Notes: generated by a model from the sequence alone, not told the origin. A stretch of DNA of 64,000 nt from Streptomyces cavernae (GCF_004023625.1 NZ_RPDJ01000028.1:1-64000); one strand, 5' to 3'. Counted from the stretch's first letter, positions 1 through 7,936 are shown. Made by a program: numbers and translations.

Positions 1-436
1 CCCGAATTCAGAAAGCCGGAATACAGCGAACGGAGGCACCGGAGCCGAACGGCCCCCAGGGCCTGAACGCGAGACACGCCGCCCGCACCATATTTAAGTT
101 TCTCGGTCCCAATCGCCCCGTTGAGTTCTGCGCCGTGCGCGGTGAATTGAGACTCTATCAGTCGCCGTCTGAATTCCGTCTGTCGGTCATTCCCAGCTCA
201 GCCCGAGTCACCAGGACCGGCGACCCCCCACGGCCCCCACGCGCGGAGGCGGAGCCGACGCGCAACAGGAGAGAGCCGCGCCCGATCCCCGATGCCGCCG
301 CGCCGACCACGCCCCGCCCCCACCCCTTCTCTTCTTCTACTTGGGCAGGGAGCAGCGGCCGCAGAGGGGATGTCAGCAGGCGTACCAGCCTTGATTGTTG
401 GGGTGACCAGGGGTGACGCGAGGACGCCCCAGGAGG
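1..436. other. Left-edge region without a convincing gene
   Basis: I see no convincing coding sequence here. Open frames on both strands are proline/arginine-rich, overlap each other and lack good ribosome sites. A pair of GGGGTGAC direct repeats lies near 401-416. The region leads into the GCGCAAC iterons and the first promoter of the plasmid-wide family. It could hold part of an origin or transfer site, but nothing seen proves that. Confidence 0.5.
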
Positions 437-438
437 CC

Positions 439-506
439 GCGCAACCTCTAGCGCAACCTCTACCGCAACACCGTGGCGCAACATCCAGCGCAACCCGCAG
501 CGCAAC
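439..506 (+). repeat. Six GCGCAAC iterons at about 12-bp period
   Basis: GCGCAAC (CCGCAAC in one copy) starts at 439, 451, 463, 476, 488 and 500, so spacing is 12, 12, 13, 12 and 12 bp. Flanking bases vary (CTCTA, CTCTA, ACCGTG, ATCCA, CCGCA), so the heptamer is the conserved unit. The array ends just before the -35 of the first promoter, which suggests an operator or initiator-binding site at slightly more than one helical turn per repeat. The core resembles the TGCGCA motifs clustered at 34.55-34.77 and 60.0-60.9 kb. Confidence 0.7.
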
Positions 507-540
507 AGGGGTTCCATCCGAACGGAAGAGACACTATTAT
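497..540 (+). promoter_or_regulatory. Family promoter P1
   Basis: ACACTATTAT ends at 540 with the -10 TATTAT at 535-540. A -35-like TTCCAT lies at 512-517 (17-bp spacer). GCAG at 497 is 38 bp before the -10, as in the other copies, but the rest of the GCAGGTCAG box is replaced by the last GCGCAAC iteron. TTGAAGTCC follows, as in the other copies. A leader hairpin pairs 548-555 with 562-569. It probably drives the genes at 600 and 1042. Confidence 0.65.
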
Positions 541-599
541 TTGAAGTCCTGGGGGAGGCGACCCCCGGGAACCGCAAGGGACCAACGAAGGGGAAAGAC

Positions 600-971
600 G
601 TGGAACTGACGATCACTGACGGGATCGTGCGCGGGGTGCGCGGCGCAGACGCGCCCATGACCGAGCTGGCGATTCGGGCCCGCACGATCGCGAACCTTCT
701 GCCCCTGCTGTGCGCGCGAGCAGGAGTGAAGATCGTGCACAACTCCGACCGGAATTACACCGGAATTCGGTTCGAGACCAAGGCCGCCGGTCCGGTCGTG
801 CTGGAAATGCCGACGGGTGAGGAGCCGTACCGCCTGGTTCAGGAATTCATCGACCCGGACAAGGCGGGGCGCATGGAAGTTGAGTTGCGGCGATTCCCGC
901 AGATCTACAAGCCCCACGGAATCGCGTACATCACGGCCGATTTCCTCCGGTCCAACGGGTTCCTGAAGTAA
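600..971 (+). CDS. Hypothetical protein (123 aa), first gene of the P1 operon
   Basis: I do not recognise this family. The GTG start at 600 follows an AAGGGGAA ribosome site and the frame ends in TAA at 971. The product is soluble-looking with no membrane segment, signal peptide or Cys pair. It mixes short beta-like stretches with a basic C-terminal half. It is the first gene after promoter P1 and is followed by a strong hairpin at 982-1007, so it may be made at a higher level than the next gene. Confidence 0.75.
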   Translation: MELTITDGIVRGVRGADAPMTELAIRARTIANLLPLLCARAGVKIVHNSDRNYTGIRFETKAAGPVVLEMPTGEEPYRLVQEFIDPDKAGRMEVELRRFPQIYKPHGIAYITADFLRSNGFLK

Positions 972-981
972 TCCGCACGGG

Positions 982-1007
982 GGGGGCGCCCCGATTGGGG
1001 CGCCCCC
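982..1007 (+). terminator. Stem-loop terminator/attenuator, 11-bp perfect stem
   Basis: GGGGGCGCCCC (982-992) pairs with GGGGCGCCCCC (997-1007) across a GATT loop. It lies 10 bp after a stop codon. There is no long U run, as is common for actinobacterial intrinsic terminators, so it may only attenuate readthrough into the gene at 1042. Confidence 0.6.
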
Positions 1008-1041
1008 TTCCAACCGGCATCACCGAGAGGAGAGAAAGGCC

Positions 1042-1599
1042 ATGGAGTACACGCGGATTCCCGAGCGGACGCAGGAAGCCGGAGCGCCGATCACGGACGC
1101 AGAGAAGGAGCAGGCCCGTTACGCGCTGGCCGAGTTGGCACGCAGCGAGCGGGACCCGGACGCCATGCGGGTGTCACACGAGCAGCTTGAGATGGTCCGG
1201 CCGTTCTTCGAGTTGGGTTGGGCCATGGGTGTGCGCACCGGCCACACCGGCCCGGCCATGGCAGACGTGCCGGTCGACCGGACGACGGTTGACCGCGCGT
1301 TCGTGCAGTTGCTGTCCGAGCGGGTGGCGAATCAGCTTGTGATCGCCGTAGCGAGGAGCCTTGACCCGCAGGACTCCGGTCCGGTGCTGTGGCAGAAGGT
1401 CAGGTATCACGGCAGCCTGACACGGCGTCACGGCGTCTACTGGGTGCAGGCGATCAAGGCGGAGGCCGGTCCGGTCGGCGGGGGTCACAGCGTCCGCTAC
1501 GACCTGTGCGAGGTGATCGGCGGCATTCCGGTGCCTGCTGTCACGAACGTACGGCGACGGAGCCTGACGCCGCTTCCGGATTACCGCACGTTGGTCTAA
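1042..1599 (+). CDS. Hypothetical protein (185 aa)
   Basis: I cannot assign a family. The ATG at 1042 follows a purine-rich GAGGAGAGAAAGG site. The product is soluble with charged N-terminal helices and a more hydrophobic middle, and shows no metal-binding Cys pairs, signal or membrane segments. It ends 5 bp before the GCAGGT box of promoter P2, so that promoter's hairpin may also end this transcript. Confidence 0.75.
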   Translation: MEYTRIPERTQEAGAPITDAEKEQARYALAELARSERDPDAMRVSHEQLEMVRPFFELGWAMGVRTGHTGPAMADVPVDRTTVDRAFVQLLSERVANQLVIAVARSLDPQDSGPVLWQKVRYHGSLTRRHGVYWVQAIKAEAGPVGGGHSVRYDLCEVIGGIPVPAVTNVRRRSLTPLPDYRTLV

Positions 1600-1603
1600 G
1601 TGT

Positions 1604-1647
1604 GCAGGTCAGGGGTGGGTTTACCCACCCCTGAAACACACTATTAT
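1604..1647 (+). promoter_or_regulatory. Family promoter P2, with perfect inverted repeat over the -35
   Basis: GCAGGTCAG begins at 1604; -35 TTTACC is 1620-1625; a 16-bp spacer leads to -10 TATTAT at 1642-1647, preceded by ACAC. An exact 11-bp inverted repeat (CAGGGGTGGGT 1610-1620 with its complement 1623-1633, loop TT) covers the -35 and half the spacer. The predicted start is near 1654. A second perfect 11-bp stem sits in the leader (1657-1667 with 1673-1683). It drives the DUF932 operon. Confidence 0.75.
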
Positions 1648-1716
1648 TGAAGTTGTTCGGGGGGCGGTGGCTCCGCCCCCCGACCCGCAGAGACCAACAG
1701 CGAAGGGGAACACCGC

Positions 1717-2892
1717 ATGACTCAGCAGTTCGCCGAGCGCGCTACGAACGTAGCCCCCACCGGTGCCCGTAACGCCGACCTGTCCGACCTGGTCCGCATC
1801 CTGGAGGACGGACAGCGCCAGAAGCTGGACGTCATCGCCCCCGCGTCCGCGCTGCGGATGCGTGAGGGAAACGTGCACGTCGAAGGCGTCGAGGCCCAAC
1901 TCAGCGCGCGCGGCGTGACGGCCGTTGACGGCATCTACCGGCCCACCGCCGTTGCCGACGAGGGGATCTCTGACAAGCTCCGCATTCCTCTGGCCTACCT
2001 GCGCCGCATGCGCGCGGAAAACGTCCCGCTGCTGGACGAGAACGTAAACGCGTGGCTCCGTGAGGGTCCGGAGCGCCGTTTCATGCTCCGCGCGTTCCGG
2101 GGCGAGAACGGCCCCGGCATGCCCGGCGAGGGCGTGGCCCGCGCGCTGCTGTCCGACAGCTACAAGCTGATGGACAACCTTGACATGCTGCTCGCCGCCC
2201 TGGACGGGGTGGAGCAGTCCGGCCACCCCACCCGGATCACGGGGTGCGACCTCACCGACCGGCGCATGTACGTGCGCGTCGAGTCCGAAGCCGTCGCGAT
2301 CCAGGCCCGCAACCTGCTGCGCGGCTACCGTTCCCCGTTCGACGGCCGCAGCGGTGACGAACTCCCGATGATCTCGGCCGGGTTTGTCATCACCAACAGC
2401 GAGGTTGGCGCGGGGGCGTACACCATCACCCCGCGCGCGGTCATCCAGGTCTGCCGCAACGGCCTGACCCAGACCAAGGACGTCATGCGCGCCGTGCACC
2501 TCGGAGGCAAGCAGGACGAGGGCGTTGTGTCCTGGTCCGGCCAGACCCAGCGCAAGACGCTGGAGCTCATCACCTCCAAGACCACCGACGCCGTACGCAC
2601 CTTCCTGTCACAGGAGTACGTCGAGGCGAAGGTGTACGAGATGGAGGCCGCCGCCGGTAAGACGCTGGACGAGCCGACGAAGACCATCGAGCACGTCACC
2701 AAGTCGCTCAGCATCGGCAACGAGACGAAGGACCGCATCCTTTCCCACTTCATCCGGGGCGGTCAGATGACGGCCGGGGGCGTGATGCAGGCTGTCACGT
2801 CGACCGCGCAGACCCTCACCGACGCCGACCAGGCCGCCGCCCTGGAAGCGCTCGCGGTTCCCGCCCTCACGGCCGCCGCCGCGCACGGCTGA
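1717..2892 (+). CDS. DUF932 domain protein
   Basis: This 391-residue protein matches the DUF932 family of phage- and plasmid-borne proteins, often near SSB or ParB genes in leading regions; the biochemical role is unknown. The diagnostic part runs from about residue 60 to 330, including the segment around ISDKLRIPLAYLRRM and the ALLSDSYKLMDN motif (about residues 142-155). The ATG at 1717 follows GAAGGGGAA. It is the first and largest gene of the P2 operon. A perfect 15-bp-stem hairpin follows it, so the four smaller downstream genes may be expressed less. Confidence 0.8.
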   Translation: MTQQFAERATNVAPTGARNADLSDLVRILEDGQRQKLDVIAPASALRMREGNVHVEGVEAQLSARGVTAVDGIYRPTAVADEGISDKLRIPLAYLRRMRAENVPLLDENVNAWLREGPERRFMLRAFRGENGPGMPGEGVARALLSDSYKLMDNLDMLLAALDGVEQSGHPTRITGCDLTDRRMYVRVESEAVAIQARNLLRGYRSPFDGRSGDELPMISAGFVITNSEVGAGAYTITPRAVIQVCRNGLTQTKDVMRAVHLGGKQDEGVVSWSGQTQRKTLELITSKTTDAVRTFLSQEYVEAKVYEMEAAAGKTLDEPTKTIEHVTKSLSIGNETKDRILSHFIRGGQMTAGGVMQAVTSTAQTLTDADQAAALEALAVPALTAAAAHG

Positions 2893-2898
2893 CAGACC

Positions 2899-2940
2899 CC
2901 CGTGCGGGCCGGGCAACTCCCCCAGCCCGGCCCGCACGGG
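2899..2940 (+). terminator. Strong hairpin after the DUF932 gene
   Basis: Fifteen perfectly paired bases (CCCGTGCGGGCCGGG at 2899-2913 with its complement at 2926-2940) surround a 12-nt loop, 6 bp after the stop codon. It is probably an intrinsic terminator or mRNA 3'-end stabiliser. Beyond it GAGCGCGGAGCGCGC occurs twice (about 2955 and 2985); I see no gene there. Confidence 0.65.
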
Positions 2941-3144
2941 CCCGACCGACCCGAGAGCGCGGAGCGCGCGACCCAGCCCCGCAGGGAGCGCGGAGCGCGC
3001 CCGCCCCGCCCCTGCCGCGTAGCGGCAGCGCGACGCGTCGGCGGAGCCGCCCGCGCGCCCACAAGAAGCCCGTTGTGCCCAGGGGCGCAGTGCGGCCGGC
3101 CACCGTCGCCCACCGCCCACCGCCCCGCCCCGTGAGGAGTCCTC

Positions 3145-3633
3145 ATGTCTGCACGCCCGGAGATCACCCACCCCGGAGACGACGCCATCGCGGCCGCCAT
3201 GAGCCGCACCCTGACCGCCCTTTCCGCCGTGTTCCAGGCACTCGGAGACGGTGAGCACACGCTGAACCTTGTGGCCGAGCGGACCGACAATGCGTTCGTC
3301 ACGGGCCGAACCGATCTCTCGATCGGCATGGAGCCGCTGCGCCTGGCCGTCCTGGACGAAGACGAGTTCTGCGCCCTGCGCATGCTGCTGGTGTTCGCGC
3401 TGGAGGGCAGCACGATGCGCAGCGCCGTCCTGATCGCCACCACGGCCGCCGAGCCCAACCCCCGCGCGTGCGGCTGGTCCGTACGTGACGGGTGGCTGCA
3501 CCCCATGGACACAGACGACCTCCAGGCCGCCGTCATTCCGTGCCCCGACGTCGCCGCCGTAGAGCGCCAGGTCTACCCCGCCCCCGTTCTCCTCCAGCTC
3601 CCCGACTCCGACACGGAGGCCCCGCATGCCTGA
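3145..3633 (+). CDS. Hypothetical protein, paralogue of the next gene
   Basis: A 162-aa soluble protein starting at ATG 3145 after GAGGAG. It is clearly homologous to the next protein: both carry AMxRxLxALxAxFxALGxG near the N terminus, a central LxFALExSTxRxAVLxATT block, and RACGWxVRxGWLHP toward the C terminus. I do not know the family. Its stop overlaps the next start by 8 bp, suggesting coupled translation. The pair looks like a tandem duplication that diverged into two subunits or two specificities. Confidence 0.75.
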   Translation: MSARPEITHPGDDAIAAAMSRTLTALSAVFQALGDGEHTLNLVAERTDNAFVTGRTDLSIGMEPLRLAVLDEDEFCALRMLLVFALEGSTMRSAVLIATTAAEPNPRACGWSVRDGWLHPMDTDDLQAAVIPCPDVAAVERQVYPAPVLLQLPDSDTEAPHA

Positions 3634-4078
3634 GCCCGAGCTACCCCGCCCCGACAACGCCGCCACGGCGTCCGCTATGGGCCGCGCCCTGCACGCACTG
3701 ACCGCGTTGTTCCCGGCCCTCGGCGAGGGGAGCCACGAGCTCAGCATCAACGCCGAGCGGACGGACGGCACGGAGGTGAGCGCCGACCTGTACGTGTCCG
3801 TCGAGCCGGGTTCGGTGCGCGTGGATCACTCCGCTGAGGAGTACGTGCAGTTCTTCGTACTGCTGACGTTCGCCCTGGAGGACAGCACCGTGCGTGACGC
3901 CGTCCTGGTCGCCACGACCACCGACGCGGGCATACGCGCGTGCGGGTGGGACGTCCGGGCCGGATGGCTGCACCCCATCGGCCCGGCCGAACTCCAGAAG
4001 ACCGTCACGGCCCTCCCCGCAGACGACGCCGCGCCCTACGTGATCTGTCACGCCCCCGTACTGCCCCGCCCCCACTAG
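3626..4078 (+). CDS. Hypothetical protein, tandem paralogue
   Basis: A 150-aa partner of the preceding gene, sharing its three conserved blocks in the same order (AMGRALHALTALFPALGEG, LTFALEDSTVRDAVLVATT, RACGWDVRAGWLHP). The GWLHP core is the best conserved. The start lies inside the preceding gene, so the two are probably translated together and may form a heteromer. No signal or membrane segment. Function unknown. Confidence 0.75.
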   Translation: MPEPELPRPDNAATASAMGRALHALTALFPALGEGSHELSINAERTDGTEVSADLYVSVEPGSVRVDHSAEEYVQFFVLLTFALEDSTVRDAVLVATTTDAGIRACGWDVRAGWLHPIGPAELQKTVTALPADDAAPYVICHAPVLPRPH

Positions 4079-4095
4079 GCCGCTGAGGAGCGCTC

Positions 4096-4302
4096 ATGAG
4101 CGAGAAGCCCGCCGTCACGCCGGACGGCTACTGCACCAACACCAAGCCGGTCCCCGGCACCATCGAGCAGGTCAACGGCCACGCACTCGGCGGGAAGTTC
4201 TTCAAGATGCACGGCCGCCGCTACGCGAACTGTCCGTGTGGCCGCCGTCCCAGCGTGACCGACCGGGGCAACCTCCGCCGACACAAGCCGCCGAAGGAGT
4301 AA
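4096..4302 (+). CDS. Small basic protein with a CPCGRRP motif
   Basis: A 68-aa basic protein whose ATG follows GAGGAGCGCTC. It has three Cys residues, two in a CPCGRRP segment near residue 48, next to a Lys/Arg-rich tail (RRHKPPKE). A small zinc- or nucleic-acid-binding role is plausible, but only one CxC pair is present. It lies in the P2 operon 17 bp after the paralogue pair. Family not recognised. Confidence 0.65.
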   Translation: MSEKPAVTPDGYCTNTKPVPGTIEQVNGHALGGKFFKMHGRRYANCPCGRRPSVTDRGNLRRHKPPKE

Positions 4303-4470
4303 CCCCCGCAGACGCCGTCCACGCCCCTCCCCCGGTACGGGGGCGTGGACGGCCGCCCCGGCCAGCGCGCCACTGGCCGACTGCCGCCCCGCGCCCGCAC
4401 CCTCCCCCTTCGGCGAGCGCGGGGCGGCACGCCCCAGCCCATCCAGCCAAGTCCCGAGGAGTCGCAGCCC

Positions 4471-5298
4471 ATGACCAGCCCGAGCCTGACCATCGACACG
4501 CCCGCCGGCCCCGTGCGCGCCACCGCCGGCCCCCGCGAGGACGACGCCGTCGTGTTCGAGCTGGGCGGGGCGATGCGCGGCAGCGTGCACGTCACCGGTA
4601 CCACCGACCCCCACCGCTGGGACCAGTTCACCGCCGTACGCGCCTGTCTCGGCCCCGTGAACGCCTTCAAGACCACCGCCCCCGACGAGGACCTCCCACA
4701 GCTCGCACGCGGCCGCACCGGCTACCGGGGCAGCCTGACCCTCTACCGCGACAACACCGACCGCCCCGAGGTCTCGGTGCACCCGATACTGTCCGCCGCC
4801 GATCACCCGCCGTCGGAGAAGACGGAAGCGGTACTCACCGCCGTACTGCGCGGGTGCGCCGAGCACGTCGAGCAGCGCACCGACCTGCCCGCGATCCTGG
4901 AGGCCTCACGGCAGCGCGACACCCCCGGGCTGCTGCGCTTCCTCACCTGGTCCGCCTCCTACCACCAGTCGGAAGCCGTCCGCCTGGAGCGCGAAGCCCG
5001 CGCCGCCCAACCCGCGCGCCGTGCCGCCGTGGCCGCCTGGTGGACCGTCGCACGCTGGTTCCTGGCTTCCCCGCACCCGGTGCTGCTGCTGATGCTGGCC
5101 GACCTCCCGTACTCGGTGTTGCCCAACTCGCTGGCCCGCACCGTCGACGTCCAGCAGTGGTGGGCCCCCTACTGCGTCGACGCGGCCGCTGAAGAGCGCG
5201 AGCGCGCCCGCCGAGCCCAGGGTGAGGCCGACTCCCTGCGTGCCCAGCAGCGCAGGCGCCCGCGCGGCCGCCGCCCGGCCCTGGTCGCCGCCCCCTGA
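4471..5298 (+). CDS. Hypothetical protein (275 aa), last gene of the P2 operon
   Basis: The ATG at 4471 follows GAGGAGTCGCAGCCC; the longer upstream frame has no ribosome site. The first 130 residues look beta-rich and soluble. The C-terminal half is helical, with a moderately hydrophobic stretch (FLASPHPVLLLMLADLP, about residues 198-214) and an Arg-rich tail. No known family is apparent. It ends 15 bp before the GCAGGT box of promoter P3. Confidence 0.7.
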   Translation: MTSPSLTIDTPAGPVRATAGPREDDAVVFELGGAMRGSVHVTGTTDPHRWDQFTAVRACLGPVNAFKTTAPDEDLPQLARGRTGYRGSLTLYRDNTDRPEVSVHPILSAADHPPSEKTEAVLTAVLRGCAEHVEQRTDLPAILEASRQRDTPGLLRFLTWSASYHQSEAVRLEREARAAQPARRAAVAAWWTVARWFLASPHPVLLLMLADLPYSVLPNSLARTVDVQQWWAPYCVDAAAEERERARRAQGEADSLRAQQRRRPRGRRPALVAAP

Positions 5299-5313
5299 GA
5301 GACGGAGGAAAGC

Positions 5314-5357
5314 GCAGGTCAGGGGCGGGTTCACACCACCCCGAGAAACACTATTAT
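5314..5357 (+). promoter_or_regulatory. Family promoter P3
   Basis: GCAGGTCAG starts at 5314, -35 TTCACA is 5330-5335, the spacer is 16 bp and -10 TATTAT is 5352-5357 in the invariant ACACTATTAT context. TGAAGTTG follows, as at P2. A partial hairpin (GGGGCGG with CCACCCC, one mismatch) spans the -35. The leader carries a 14-bp perfect stem, 5364-5377 with 5393-5406. It drives the five genes at 5432-7684. Confidence 0.75.
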
Positions 5358-5431
5358 TGAAGTTGCGAGAGGGGGCGCCACTGGTCCTGCCCCGCCCCCT
5401 CTCGCACCCAGAACCGACCGAAGGAGCCGCA

Positions 5432-5677
5432 GTGACCAAGGAGTTCACATTCGCCGCGAACACCGGCTCGATCGGTCGCCGGGTGCTGGACCCCCAGGAC
5501 CGCAGCACCTGCTACGGGGTCGTCTGGCGCGACCCGAACGGCGTCTGCGCGTGGGTCGCCGAGTATCCCGGCAACCGCCCCGGCAGCGGCGGCGGCATCC
5601 CCGGCTTCACCAGCCGCACATGGGCCGCGCGCTTCCTCTACCGCTACAGCAAGCCCGAGGAATCCGGGCGCCCCTGA
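5432..5677 (+). CDS. Small hypothetical protein (81 aa)
   Basis: The GTG at 5432 sits 6 bp after AAGGAG; the longer upstream frame would run through promoter P3 and its hairpin. The product is a compact soluble protein rich in aromatic and Gly residues (CYGVVWRDPNG, then a Gly-rich PGSGGGIPGF loop). I do not recognise it. It is the first gene of the P3 operon. Confidence 0.65.
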   Translation: MTKEFTFAANTGSIGRRVLDPQDRSTCYGVVWRDPNGVCAWVAEYPGNRPGSGGGIPGFTSRTWAARFLYRYSKPEESGRP

Positions 5678-5731
5678 CCCACCGCCCCTCACCCACCGCC
5701 CCGCCCACCCGACGAGGGAGATGTTCTGATC

Positions 5732-6103
5732 ATGCGCTGGCTGATGAGCCTCGGTGAGCGACCCCGCCCCGACGCACCGACCTACGCCGAGGACCCCGCC
5801 CCCGACCAGGCCCGCGCCCTGGCCCTGGTCGACGACTTCGCCCACCTCTTCACCGTCCTGACGGAGTGGCGGCAGGAGTACGGCGAGGAGCTGACCGCGT
5901 GGGCCGTGCAGGTGGAGGCCGACGACGTCGAGAACCTCCCCGCGGAACTCATCGCGCAGTGGGAATGGGAGGGCGCGCCGGTCCGCCTCGACACCCAACG
6001 GGGCGGCTACGTGAAGGTGTCCGACTACCGCGACGTCCCCGTACGCCCCGGCATCAGCGCCCGCACCACCACCGGCCTCCCCCTGTGGACCGCAGCCCCC
6101 TGA
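5732..6103 (+). CDS. Hypothetical acidic protein (123 aa)
   Basis: ATG at 5732 after GAGGGAGATG. The N-terminal 80 residues are acidic and helical (DDFAHLFTVLTEWRQEYGEE); the C-terminal 35 are beta-like and basic. There are no Cys residues, signal or membrane segments. Unrecognised. Second gene of the P3 operon. Small acidic proteins in plasmid leading regions are sometimes anti-defence proteins, but nothing specific here supports that. Confidence 0.65.
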   Translation: MRWLMSLGERPRPDAPTYAEDPAPDQARALALVDDFAHLFTVLTEWRQEYGEELTAWAVQVEADDVENLPAELIAQWEWEGAPVRLDTQRGGYVKVSDYRDVPVRPGISARTTTGLPLWTAAP

Positions 6104-6154
6104 CCCGTCCGGCAGGCCGCCCGCGCTGCTCACCCCCCCCTGGAAGGAGAAACC

Positions 6155-6865
6155 GTGTCCGTCGGACGCCACTTCGGCATGGTCATGAGCCGCTTGCCCC
6201 GCTTGACGTACGCGGCAACGGTCCTCGCCTCTGCGGACTGCCGGTTCGTGTGCTCGACCTGCTACACCAACTGCTGGGCCATCCACCGGCTTCACGGCGA
6301 GACCGCGTGGATGTGCTCGCGGTGCACCGACCTCAAGGACAACGGCCTGACGCCCGGCCCCCGCAGCTTCCACACCCAGCCGCCCCGTCCGCTCCGGGTG
6401 GGTGAGCAGCTGCGCAGCCCGGAAGGCGTGTGGGAAGTCACCAGCTCCCAGCGCGTATGGACGTGGGGCGGCCGCCCCCTCCGGCAGCAGGCCTGCGTGT
6501 ATGTCGTCACCCGTGAAGACGGTCACGAGGAGGAGTGGCGGGGCCACGACATGGCCGACTTCCACCTGATACCGGCCGAGTTCGAGCACATCACCCGGTC
6601 GCGCCGCAACGAGCTGGGCAGCGCACTCACGGCCGCCGGCCTTTCCTGGGCGGAGCACGGACGCCGGGCCACCCCACGGCGTCCGATGTACACCGTCACC
6701 GGCCCCCGCGGCCGCCAGTGGTCCATCCGGCCCGTCCCCGGAATCGACTTCGACCCATGGCAGCCCTCGAATCTGTGGCGGGCCGTCCGTGCCACCCCGC
6801 CCTACCAGAGCCCCGTCATGTCCGCCCGAGCCCTGGCCGACCACATCCGAGAGCTCCCCGCGTGA
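6155..6865 (+). CDS. Protein with an N-terminal zinc-ribbon-like cluster (236 aa)
   Basis: The GTG at 6155 follows AAGGAGAAACC. Residues about 30-57 hold CSTC and CSRC pairs 19 residues apart, a likely zinc ribbon. A beta-rich region with many Arg and Trp residues follows. The stop overlaps the next gene's GTG (GTGA), so the two are probably co-translated. Zinc ribbons fit nucleic-acid or protein binding; the specific role is unknown. Confidence 0.7.
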   Translation: MSVGRHFGMVMSRLPRLTYAATVLASADCRFVCSTCYTNCWAIHRLHGETAWMCSRCTDLKDNGLTPGPRSFHTQPPRPLRVGEQLRSPEGVWEVTSSQRVWTWGGRPLRQQACVYVVTREDGHEEEWRGHDMADFHLIPAEFEHITRSRRNELGSALTAAGLSWAEHGRRATPRRPMYTVTGPRGRQWSIRPVPGIDFDPWQPSNLWRAVRATPPYQSPVMSARALADHIRELPA

Positions 6866-7062
6866 GCGGCCAGTTGCGCCCGTGGCGCCCGGAGGACTTC
6901 GACGACCGGTGCGAGACGTGCGGTGCACCCCCAGGCCAGCTGTGCCGCCCATGGTGCGACACCGGATACACCGCCGAGGACGCCCGCCGGGATGCCGAGA
7001 TCCGCGACCAGGGCGCGAGGAGCCCCGCGCCGAGCACACCCCCCAGTAATCCGAAGGAGTGA
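6862..7062 (+). CDS. Small zinc-binding-like protein (66 aa)
   Basis: Starts with GTG overlapping the upstream stop by 4 bp. Its core is CETCGAPPGQLCRPWC: a CxxCGA unit followed by two more Cys residues, a pattern common in short actinobacterial zinc-binding proteins. The acidic tail is disordered-looking. It is probably produced in step with the preceding zinc-ribbon protein and may bind it. No function can be assigned. Confidence 0.65.
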   Translation: MSGQLRPWRPEDFDDRCETCGAPPGQLCRPWCDTGYTAEDARRDAEIRDQGARSPAPSTPPSNPKE

Positions 7063-7072
7063 ACAGAGCGCC

Positions 7073-7684
7073 ATGACACGCGAGTTGACCACACAGGAGC
7101 AGTTCGACGCGTTCGCGGAGGAAGTGGCGCGGGAGCTGGGTACGCACTGCCGTACGGCCGAACTCACCGACTACGGGCGCGGTTTGGGACGGCTCGTCAT
7201 TGACGGAGACGGCCGCGCCCTGCGCTTGTGCCAGCCCGACGACCGCCGCCCCGACCGGCTGAAGATCCACGCCGCACTGCCGGACGAGACCAAGATGATC
7301 GCGCCGTCGATCGGGGTCACAGCCCGCAGCCCCCGGCATGTGGCACGCGAGATCACCCGGCGGCTGTATCCGCTGCACGCGGAGGCCTCGCAGCAGGCCG
7401 CCGAAATCGCCGCACGGCAGGAGGCGGAGGAGAGCGGCCGCCGCGCCGTCGCCGAAGCCGTGGCCGGCGCACTGCCCGGGGCCCGGATCGAGGAGCATTA
7501 CCGGCGCACCCGGGTCATCTGGCAGCACGACACCAGGCCGCCCGGCGAGCGCGGCCCCGTCCAGGTCGACAGCGTCACCGTGCTCGTCGGCGCCTCCGGT
7601 GAGGGGGTGCAGGCCGAAGTGTCCGGGCGCCCCAGCTCCGTGATTTCCATGCTGGCCGCGTTCGCCCAGGCGGCACGGGAGTAA
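7073..7684 (+). CDS. Hypothetical protein (203 aa)
   Basis: ATG at 7073 lies after AAGGAGTGAACAGAGCGCC. The N terminus is acidic and helical, the centre holds an SIGVTARSPRHVAREITRRL helix, and an Ala/Glu-rich probable coiled coil (about residues 103-140) precedes a beta-rich C terminus. Not recognised. Last gene of the P3 operon, ending 6 bp before the GCAGGT box of P4. Confidence 0.7.
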   Translation: MTRELTTQEQFDAFAEEVARELGTHCRTAELTDYGRGLGRLVIDGDGRALRLCQPDDRRPDRLKIHAALPDETKMIAPSIGVTARSPRHVAREITRRLYPLHAEASQQAAEIAARQEAEESGRRAVAEAVAGALPGARIEEHYRRTRVIWQHDTRPPGERGPVQVDSVTVLVGASGEGVQAEVSGRPSSVISMLAAFAQAARE

Positions 7685-7689
7685 GAAGC

Positions 7690-7733
7690 GCAGGTCAGGG
7701 GCGGGTTCCCCCTCAACCGAAAGACACTATTAT
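7690..7733 (+). promoter_or_regulatory. Family promoter P4, upstream of the tRNA genes
   Basis: GCAGGTCAG starts at 7690, -35 TTCCCC is 7706-7711, the spacer is 16 bp and -10 TATTAT is 7728-7733. The inverted repeat over the -35 is weak in this copy. The leader has a GC-rich stem (GGCCGCGCCC 7809-7818 with 7835-7844) just before the first tRNA. It probably transcribes both tRNA genes and the proteins at 7969 and 8537. Confidence 0.7.
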
Positions 7734-7862
7734 TAGAAGTCGAGAGCGGTTGTCCCCCGGTTCCCGCCCCGCCTCCGCAGACCCCTCCCAGCCCGGCCCC
7801 CAGAACGAGGCCGCGCCCCGCCCGACCGGGCCGAGGGCGCGGCCCTCACAACCGCACACCGA

Positions 7863-7936
7863 GGTGCTGTAGCTCAGTTGGTAGAGCGCCGATCTTATAA
7901 GTCGTGAGGTCGTGGGTTCGAGTCCCACCAGCACTA
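7863..7936 (+). tRNA. tRNA, anticodon UAU by position (Ile, reads AUA)
   Basis: A full cloverleaf can be drawn: acceptor GGTGCTG with CAGCACT (G-U at 1-72), D arm GCTC/GAGC with GG in the loop, a T arm with TTCGAGT loop and 5-bp stems, and discriminator A. The anticodon loop CTTATAA gives UAU, a codon class almost unused in high-GC hosts. The anticodon stem has a C-U mismatch and a U-G pair, and the variable loop is slightly long. No CCA is encoded. It precedes a short protein gene under P4. Confidence 0.8.

Noticed and set aside
439..506. CRISPR array in the GCGCAAC repeats
   Set aside because: The unit is 7 bp with a 12-bp period, too short for repeats and spacers.
1..600. Coding frames at the left edge (135-416 plus, 158-742 minus)
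   Set aside because: Low-complexity Pro/Arg composition, mutual overlap, and overlap with the iterons, promoter P1 and the start of a better gene.
5354..7528. 724-aa open frame on the minus strand
   Set aside because: It lies antisense to several + genes with good ribosome sites and has a Gly/Ala/Arg-rich composition typical of high-GC shadow frames.
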